Assembly (NCBI RefSeq): GCF_014836425.1
Contig: NZ_JACSQW010000016.1
Span: 1-42,327, forward strand
Length of the DNA stretch: 42,327 nucleotides
Direction of reading: 5' to 3'
Source of the DNA: Limosilactobacillus avistercoris
GTDB taxonomy: Bacteria; Bacillota; Bacilli; Lactobacillales; Lactobacillaceae
Below are positions 37,512 to 42,327 of the stretch, piece by piece. The position numbers were made by a program, and so were the translations under genes. Each line of letters begins with the position of its first letter. The stretch's first letter is position 1. The notes under the pieces were generated by a model. It was not told the origin of the DNA and ran no database searches. It saw only the letters and a list, made by a program, of their open reading frames with translations.

Positions 37512-38432
37512 ATGAATTCAAATAAAAAAGCTCTTGGCCTTGCCATGGTAATTACCGCGACCACTTTTTGGGGAATTTCCGGCTTGTTTGCAAAGGCACT
37601 CTTTAATGTTAGTCCGTCGATTACCTCACTGTGGCTAACTCAGTGGCGACTAATCTTCGGTGGACTGATTATGATTATAATCAGTAAGTTGTTGGGCAAC
37701 CACCCATTTGCTATTTTCCATAATCTCCATGATACTTGGGTAATCTTCGCCTATGGGGTTATTGGTTTAGTTCCCGTTCAGTTTGCCTACTTCATGGCTG
37801 TTCAGGAAGGGAATGCATCAATTGCAACGATCCTGCAATTTGTCGGACCATTCTTTATCATTGCTTACTTAGCAGTATTCCGACACGAACCACCACGGCG
37901 AATTGAAATTATTTGCGCGATTATTGCATTCTTGGGTGTCTTTATTATCGCTACTCATGGCCGTTTTAATCACTTAGCCGTTACTCCAGCGGTCCTTTTT
38001 TGGGGCTTTATTTCAGCAATTGGGGTGGCCACAAATACCTTGATCCCTCAAAAAATGTTAAAGAGCGGTCGGGTTCCTGCCCTTAACGTTACAGCATGGG
38101 GACTCCTCTTTGCCGGAATCGTCCTCCTAGCAATTCACCCACAACAACCAGCAATTCCAAATGTTCCAAGTGTCTGGATTAACTGTGCAAGTATCCTGAT
38201 TATCGGAACAATTATTCCATTCTACTTAGCAAATACTTCTCTAAAGTACATCGATGCAACTACCTTTAGTTTAATGGATGCTTTTGAACCACTCTCCGCA
38301 ACAGTTGGTTCGGTTTTAATCTTCCACCTTTATCTAACTGGTGCCGATATTGTCGGTTCAATTTTAGTCATTGTCGCAGTTTGTGCAATTAATGTTCGTC
38401 CACACCAAAAAGATGCTAGTAAGCAACAATAG
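37512..38432 (+). CDS. EamA-family (DMT) transporter
   Basis: 306 residues with ten membrane segments in two five-helix EamA halves. Entry motif GLAMVITATTFWGISGLFAKALF and second-half motif ATTFSLMDAFEPLSATVGSVLIFH are typical of the 10-TMS drug/metabolite superfamily (RhaT/YdcZ/RarD-like). Direction and substrate cannot be told from sequence. AAGGAAAGGG lies upstream of the ATG. The next gene starts 14 bases after its stop. Confidence 0.9.
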   Translation: MNSNKKALGLAMVITATTFWGISGLFAKALFNVSPSITSLWLTQWRLIFGGLIMIIISKLLGNHPFAIFHNLHDTWVIFAYGVIGLVPVQFAYFMAVQEGNASIATILQFVGPFFIIAYLAVFRHEPPRRIEIICAIIAFLGVFIIATHGRFNHLAVTPAVLFWGFISAIGVATNTLIPQKMLKSGRVPALNVTAWGLLFAGIVLLAIHPQQPAIPNVPSVWINCASILIIGTIIPFYLANTSLKYIDATTFSLMDAFEPLSATVGSVLIFHLYLTGADIVGSILVIVAVCAINVRPHQKDASKQQ

Positions 38433-38446
38433 GGGGTAGTTCACTC

Positions 38447-38797
38447 ATGACAGAAGATGGTTATAAGTATGACGAAAATGGTTTTCGTGAGGATCTTAAA
38501 ACTAATCCAGATGTCCTCCACCAACCTGATGCTGATCGTTCAGCCCGTAAGTTAAAGATTCTCTCCTATGATGAAACAATTGACGTCTTAAATGGTGATA
38601 CTGCAATCAAGCCAGAGTTCTCCTTCTCTAAAGAAGTCCTGGATAAAATTATTAAAGAAAAGCCAAAACTAAAGACTGATGAATCTCTTGAAAACTTGAT
38701 TAAGGATAAGGATCAACAAATCCTTCTTGCAAGGTACAACGAAGACCAAGCAGATAACTATACAGTTGAAGCAAATAAGAAAACTAATGATGAATAA
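38447..38797 (+). CDS. Hypothetical acidic protein
   Basis: 116 residues, strongly charged (rich in Asp, Glu, Lys), no membrane segment. Has regions such as GFREDLKTNPDVLHQPDADRSARKLKILSYDETIDVLNGD and a disordered-looking end. I do not recognise a family. Co-transcribed with the EamA transporter (14-base gap), GGGG-rich ribosome site, and closed by a strong terminator. Confidence 0.65.
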   Translation: MTEDGYKYDENGFREDLKTNPDVLHQPDADRSARKLKILSYDETIDVLNGDTAIKPEFSFSKEVLDKIIKEKPKLKTDESLENLIKDKDQQILLARYNEDQADNYTVEANKKTNDE

Positions 38798-38798
38798 C

Positions 38799-38834
38799 AA
38801 TAAAGCGGTGATTAAATAATCACTGCTTTATTTG
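38799..38834 (+). terminator. Terminator of the EamA operon
   Basis: AATAAAGCGGTGATT (38799-38813) pairs with AATCACTGCTTTATT (38818-38832), one G-T mismatch, loop AAAT. Confidence 0.85.
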
Positions 38835-38840
38835 ATCAAA

Positions 38841-38876
38841 AAAAGAACCATTCAGGAATTCCTGAATGGTTCTTTT
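38841..38876. terminator. Perfect 36-bp palindrome, terminator of arcC
   Basis: The 16-base arms at 38841-38856 and 38861-38876 are exact inverse complements, and the central AATT is itself a palindrome, so all 36 bases read the same on both strands. It ends in TTTT on both strands and lies 18 bases after the arcC stop. Confidence 0.9.
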
Positions 38877-38893
38877 GAGAGAAACACCTATGA

Positions 38894-39826
38894 CTAGTTA
38901 TCACTGATAACAGTACCAACCTTACCAGCAAGAGCATCGTCCAAGCCGTTAAGTGAGGTGATCAAAGCTTTCCGTTCTGGGTGACCCTTAACGAAGGATA
39001 AGCAAGCTTCAATCTTAGGAAGCATACTACCAGCAGCGAATTGCTTTTCATCCATGTATTTTTGAGCTTCGACAACATTTAATGTCTTCAAAGCCTTTTC
39101 ATCTGGCTTACCGTAGTTTACGTATACGTAATCAACAGCAGTTAAGATGATCAAAGTATCAGCATCAATCTTGTCAGCGAGCAAGGCACTTGAACGGTCC
39201 TTATCAATAACCGCTGGAACACCTTGGAGGCCATCGTCAGTCATGATAACGGGAACACCGCCACCACCACCGGCAATAACAAGGTCGCCGTTTTCGATCA
39301 AAGTCTTAATACTGTTCAATTCCATAATCTTCTGTGGAAGTGGAGAAGGAACAACTTGACGGTATCCACGACCAGCATCTTCTTTGAAGGTGTAGCCCTT
39401 TTCCTTTTCAATCTGTTCGGCTTGTTCCTTAGTGTAGAAGTCACCAACAGGCTTGGAAGGGTTTTGGAATGCAGGGTCTTTAGGATCAACAGCAATTTGA
39501 GTAACAATAGTGGCGACGTTCTTGTTCATCCAACGACGGTGCAATTCATTTTGCAAACTTTGTTGTAAGTGGTAACCAATGTAACCTTGACTCATTGCAC
39601 CACATTCTGGGAATGGGAAGGCTGCAGTCTTCCCGTTTTCAGCGGCAAAGTTCATACCAAGGTTAATGGCACCAACTTGAGGACCATTACCGTGGCTAAT
39701 AACAACTTGGTTACCAGCATCGATCAAACCAATTAAAGAAGAAGCAGTGTTCTTAACTAACTTTAATTGTTCTTCAGGGGACTTACCAAGGGCGTTACCA
39801 CCCAAGGCAACAACTACTTTAGCCAT
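38894..39826 (-). CDS. arcC: Carbamate kinase
   Basis: 310 residues. Turns carbamoyl phosphate plus ADP into ATP, ammonia and CO2: the ATP-yielding last step of the arginine deiminase pathway. [16 protein letters not shown] at the N-terminus, [13 protein letters not shown], and the glycine-rich [12 protein letters not shown] and [33 protein letters not shown] regions are conserved. SD GGAGGACG before the ATG. Follows arcB by 12 bases in one operon, and ends at the perfect palindromic terminator. Confidence 0.97.
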   Translation of the reverse strand: MAKVVVALGGNALGKSPEEQLKLVKNTASSLIGLIDAGNQVVISHGNGPQVGAINLGMNFAAENGKTAAFPFPECGAMSQGYIGYHLQQSLQNELHRRWMNKNVATIVTQIAVDPKDPAFQNPSKPVGDFYTKEQAEQIEKEKGYTFKEDAGRGYRQVVPSPLPQKIMELNSIKTLIENGDLVIAGGGGGVPVIMTDDGLQGVPAVIDKDRSSALLADKIDADTLIILTAVDYVYVNYGKPDEKALKTLNVVEAQKYMDEKQFAAGSMLPKIEACLSFVKGHPERKALITSLNGLDDALAGKVGTVISDN

Positions 39827-39838
39827 TTAGCGTCCTCC

Positions 39839-40846
39839 TTAGTTTTGTTCACCTAAGGTTGCAACCATAACAGCCTTGATAGTGTGCATCCGGTTTTCAG
39901 CTTCACGGAATACAACTGAGCGCTTGCTTTCGAAGACTTCGTCAGTAACTTCCATTTCCTTAAGACCGAACTTCTTGTAGATTTCCTTACCTACTTCAGT
40001 GTCAAGGTTGTGGAATGCTGGAAGACAGTGTTCGAAGATAGCGTTAGGATTTTCGGTAGCTTCCATAACTTCCTTAGTAACTTGGTAAGGCTTGAGAAGC
40101 TTGATCCGCTTTTCCCACATGTCATCTGATTCACCCATTGATACCCAAACATCGGCGTAGATAACATCCATGCCCTTAACGCCTTCCTTAACATCGTTTG
40201 AAACAACGATCTTAGCGCCAGTTTCGGCAGCAATAGCGTTAGCCTTATCAAGAACTTCCTTAGTTGGGTTCAATTCCTTAGGAGTTACAACGTGGTATTC
40301 CATACCCATAACAGCAGCACCTAACATCAAAGCGTTAGATACGTTGTCTTGACCGTCACCAACGAAAGCGAACTTGATTTGTTCGTAAGGCTTCTTCAAT
40401 ACTTCGTGAGCAGTTAAGAAGTCAGCCAATACTTGTGTTGGGTGGTCTTCGTCAGTCAAACCGTTCCAAACAGGAACACCTGAGTACTTAGCTAAAATTT
40501 CAACATTACGTTGTGAGAAACCACGGTATTCAATACCATCAAACATACCACCAAGAACACGAGCAGTATCCTTAACAGATTCCTTGTGACCAATGTGTGA
40601 GCCTGATGGGCCAAGGTAAGTTACGTGTGCACCTTCATCCTTAGCACCAACTTCGAATGAGCAACGAGTACGAGTTGAACTCTTTTCGAAGATTAAGGCA
40701 ATGTTCTTACCTTCAAGGTTTTTGCCTTCAGTGCCAGAGTACTTAGCCTTCTTTAAATCTTCAGCAAGGTTAAGCATGTATTCCATTTCACGCTTGTTAA
40801 AGTCTGAGAGTGTTAAAAAACTACGGTTACGTAAATTGAATGCCAT
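39839..40846 (-). CDS. arcB: Ornithine carbamoyltransferase, catabolic
   Basis: 335 residues. Splits citrulline with phosphate into ornithine and carbamoyl phosphate when run in the catabolic direction. The carbamoyl-phosphate loop STRTR is at residues 57-61 and the HCLP motif in [11 protein letters not shown] is near 272. Start at the ATG at 40846, with AAGGAGGAA about 8 bases upstream; the open frame to 40912 is not protein. I call it arcB because it precedes arcC and no biosynthetic arg genes are near. Codon use is highly biased, as expected of an abundant enzyme. Confidence 0.95.
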   Translation of the reverse strand: MAFNLRNRSFLTLSDFNKREMEYMLNLAEDLKKAKYSGTEGKNLEGKNIALIFEKSSTRTRCSFEVGAKDEGAHVTYLGPSGSHIGHKESVKDTARVLGGMFDGIEYRGFSQRNVEILAKYSGVPVWNGLTDEDHPTQVLADFLTAHEVLKKPYEQIKFAFVGDGQDNVSNALMLGAAVMGMEYHVVTPKELNPTKEVLDKANAIAAETGAKIVVSNDVKEGVKGMDVIYADVWVSMGESDDMWEKRIKLLKPYQVTKEVMEATENPNAIFEHCLPAFHNLDTEVGKEIYKKFGLKEMEVTDEVFESKRSVVFREAENRMHTIKAVMVATLGEQN

Positions 40847-41147
40847 AATTAAAATTCCTCCTTGAAATTCTTTACGGTATATATGATAGTAAGTGCTTTC
40901 AAAAAAACTCATTTTGCTTCAAGAAGATCCATCAAAAAAATTAAATTTATTTTCACAATCAACTAAAATATGCATTTAAAGAAAGCGGATCCATCACTAT
41001 TCATACATTATTCAATCCAATAATATACATTTCACAAGCATTTTATTAATCAATATTCTTAATATTCAATATTGACTGTATTATTATTGACTTTCTACTT
41101 AGCTTCAAATAAACTCAAGATGATTCAAAAATAGCCGAGGTGTTAAA
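40847..41147. promoter_or_regulatory. Divergent control region between arcB and the pseudo-receiver gene
   Basis: About 300 A/T-rich bases. On the arcB side the minus strand has TGAAAGCACTTACT (40888-40901), a cre-like word with two departures from TGWAANCGNTNWCA. A possible minus-strand promoter is TGAGTT, 17 bases, TATCAT, overlapping it. Towards the other gene, TTGACT appears twice near 41074-41093, one of them 17 bases before TAAACT. Many AATATT/TATTCA words fill 40990-41080, but I cannot assign an operator with confidence. Confidence 0.4.
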
Positions 41148-41990
41148 ATGAACTTCTACATCGTTGATGATGACAATAACGCTACATCACTTCTCAAGAA
41201 TATTATCGAAAACGACTTTAATAATTCAGTCGTTGGGACAACCTTTAATCCCGAGCAAGCATTTGAAGATGTTATCCGTCTGAGTATTGATGTGATGTTT
41301 GTGAATCCATCATTTTCTCAAATTAATGGGATCGATTTAATCAAACGGATTCAACAAAGTAACCACCACCCCCACTTTATTATGGTTAGTCAGGCTTTTG
41401 ATCCTACAGGACGTACGAATGCTTATAAGGCTGGTGTTGACTTTTGTATTGAGAAACCGCTGAATGTCGCTGAGGTCAAGACGATCATCAAACTCATTGG
41501 GGAAAATATCAGTATGTCCCATCGAATGCTGCAAATTCTTGATTTAGTTAGTGGCGCCGCTAATCACAACACAATTAATGTCAACTTTAAGAGTAAGGAA
41601 AAGGAAAACGTTAAATCAATTATGCGTTTTCTTGGGATTACTAACGGTTCTGGGGCACAAGATATTACCAGGATCATTAACGTGATGATTGAACAAGAGG
41701 TTCCTTTCGAGCAGGTTAGTTTTCATGAAATCTTCCGCTGTGATGATCATGGTAAAAAAATCATTCTCCAGCGGATTCGTCGCGACCTTAAGACAGGACT
41801 GAATAACCTTGCTCACATGTGTCTCGATTATCCCGAAAATGACATTATCCTTGAATATGCTAATAACCTCTTTGAATATAAGAATGTTCATAATGAAATG
41901 AAAATTATCAATGGTGAGTCAAAGCATAGTGGTCAAGTCTCAGTAAAGCACTTCTTCAACGGACTAGCACAAGAAAGTATCCAAAATTAA
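41148..41990 (+). CDS. GlnL/YcbB-type response regulator with a degenerate receiver
   Basis: 280 residues. N-terminal CheY-like receiver (1-120) followed by the YcbB-type C-terminal domain, recognised by SGAQDITRIINVMIEQE and the QRIRRDL helix. In the receiver the acidic pocket (DDD at 7-9), the switch Ser81 and the Lys103 of EKP are kept, but the phospho-acceptor Asp is Asn53 (MFVNPSFSQINGIDL) and the usual Pro four residues on is Ser. So it cannot be phosphorylated in the normal way. No sensor kinase lies on the 3' side within the window. Family members control glutamine/nitrogen genes; here it is divergent from arcBC. SD GAGGTG before the ATG. Confidence 0.88.
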   Translation: MNFYIVDDDNNATSLLKNIIENDFNNSVVGTTFNPEQAFEDVIRLSIDVMFVNPSFSQINGIDLIKRIQQSNHHPHFIMVSQAFDPTGRTNAYKAGVDFCIEKPLNVAEVKTIIKLIGENISMSHRMLQILDLVSGAANHNTINVNFKSKEKENVKSIMRFLGITNGSGAQDITRIINVMIEQEVPFEQVSFHEIFRCDDHGKKIILQRIRRDLKTGLNNLAHMCLDYPENDIILEYANNLFEYKNVHNEMKIINGESKHSGQVSVKHFFNGLAQESIQN

Positions 41991-42000
41991 AGTAGTATAA

Positions 42001-42050
42001 AAACAGGTTCCAAAGCTCAAAATTCCGAACTCTGGAACCTGTTTTTACTT
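42001..42050. terminator. Convergent terminator
   Basis: AAACAGGTTCCA (42001-42012) pairs with TGGAACCTGTTT (42033-42044), 12 bp with inner pairs. Both strands end T-rich. Ends the pseudo-receiver gene and the minus-strand gene at 42045. Confidence 0.88.
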
Positions 42051-42251
42051 ATTTTTAAATAATTGGATCGTTAAGTAAGTCCAAATTGCAATCAAAATCA
42101 ACGTATATAAGGCAGCTAACCAGACAATCCATTGAAGGAACGGCAAGGCCTTAATTAAATTCAAGATCGCAAAGCAAATTGTCAACACACACCAAACAGC
42201 AATTCGCAACTGAACGTGCTGTCGCTGCTTAATTAATTGGTGACGGTTCAT
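42045..42251 (-). CDS. Small two-helix membrane protein
   Basis: 68 residues with two membrane segments (about 15-33 and 38-60), basic start MNRHQLIKQRQHVQLR and basic end LFKNK. No family recognised. Its ATG overlaps the TAA of the upstream gene by one base (TAATG), so it is coupled to that gene. Its stop codon lies inside the shared terminator. Confidence 0.65.
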   Translation of the reverse strand: MNRHQLIKQRQHVQLRIAVWCVLTICFAILNLIKALPFLQWIVWLAALYTLILIAIWTYLTIQLFKNK

Positions 42252-42327
42252 TACTTATTCTCATCCATTTCAGCCCGCAACTTCTTGCCGACTTCTTCGT
42301 ATCCTGGCTTGCCAAGAAGGCCAAACA
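42251..42327 (-). CDS. C-terminal end of an unidentified protein (cut by window end)
   Basis: The minus strand stays open from the window edge to a TAA at 42251-42253, giving FGLLGKPGYEEVGKKLRAEM as part of its last 25 residues. The charged helix ends in DENK. Too little is visible to name the family. It is coupled to the small membrane protein downstream by a one-base overlap. Confidence 0.6.
   Translation of the reverse strand, partial: FGLLGKPGYEEVGKKLRAEMDENK

Noticed and set aside
34246-38876. CRISPR-like or dispersed repeat array
   Set aside because: The many inverted repeats are single intrinsic terminators with different stems and T-runs; no regular repeat-spacer pattern exists anywhere in the window.
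40847-40912. 22-residue N-terminal extension of ornithine carbamoyltransferase
   Set aside because: It would cover the promoter and cre-like site; the ATG at 40846 has AAGGAGGAA and gives the normal family start.
41148-41990. Normal response regulator with its sensor kinase in the window
   Set aside because: No kinase gene is present; the next genes are small membrane and unidentified proteins on the other strand, and the receiver lacks the acceptor Asp.

Overview
The window is a stretch of low-GC Firmicute chromosome that looks like a lactobacillus of the heterofermentative (Limosilactobacillus-like) group. The basis is the gene set and order (mreB-yidD-DUF2969-rodA; DUF1146-murA next to the F-type ATPase; tdk-prfA-prmC-tsaC-upp; divergent murT-gatD), strong AGGAGG ribosome sites, PyrR and CcpA style control signals, and an arginine deiminase pathway with duplicated antiporters. 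I cannot fix the species. Most of the window is housekeeping sequence, and nearly all genes from 0.5 to 21.8 kb are on the minus strand.

Layout. 1-375: 3' end of an IS30-family element. 0.5-3.6 kb (minus): cell-shape operon mreB-yidD-DUF2969-rodA plus a small GcvH-like lipoyl protein. 3.6-5.2 kb: DUF1146-murA. 5.3-11.8 kb: complete atpBEFHAGDC operon without atpI. 12.2-13.6 kb: uracil permease behind a PyrR-type attenuator. 13.6-15.5 kb: a YibE/YibF-like membrane pair. 15.6-21.8 kb: ptsI, then tdk-prfA-prmC-tsaC-upp (listed in transcription order). 21.9-24.0 kb (plus): murT-gatD, which amidates lipid II. 24.0-28.7 kb (minus): arcA, argR and two arginine/ornithine-type antiporters. 29-34 kb: a serine hydrolase and a MarR-controlled heterodimeric ABC exporter. 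34.3-36.6 kb: a Ser-rich membrane protein, single tRNA genes for Glu(CTC) and Gln(CTG), and two unrecognised genes. 36.7-38.8 kb (plus): a membrane-anchored metzincin-like protease, an EamA transporter and a small acidic protein. 38.9-40.8 kb (minus): carbamate kinase and ornithine carbamoyltransferase. 41.1-42.0 kb (plus): a GlnL/YcbB-type regulator whose receiver lacks the phospho-acceptor Asp. The window closes in a two-gene minus-strand operon cut by the edge.

How the parts connect. The envelope genes (mreB, rodA, murA, murT-gatD) build and shape peptidoglycan. The arginine genes make a complete arginine deiminase pathway split over two loci 10 kb apart. The arcA promoter carries an exact CcpA (cre) consensus overlapping its -35 box, and the arcB promoter region has an imperfect one, so both are probably repressed by sugar; ArgR and the pseudo-receiver protein are candidate nitrogen-side regulators. 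The ATP made by carbamate kinase and the acid tolerance given by the F-ATPase and arginine deiminase fit an acid-producing fermenter.

I saw no CRISPR array, phage, or defence island. The most unusual items are the pseudo-receiver regulator beside arcBC, the tandem 15-bp repeats in front of marR, the lipoyl protein in the shape operon, and the two singleton tRNAs for G-ending codons.
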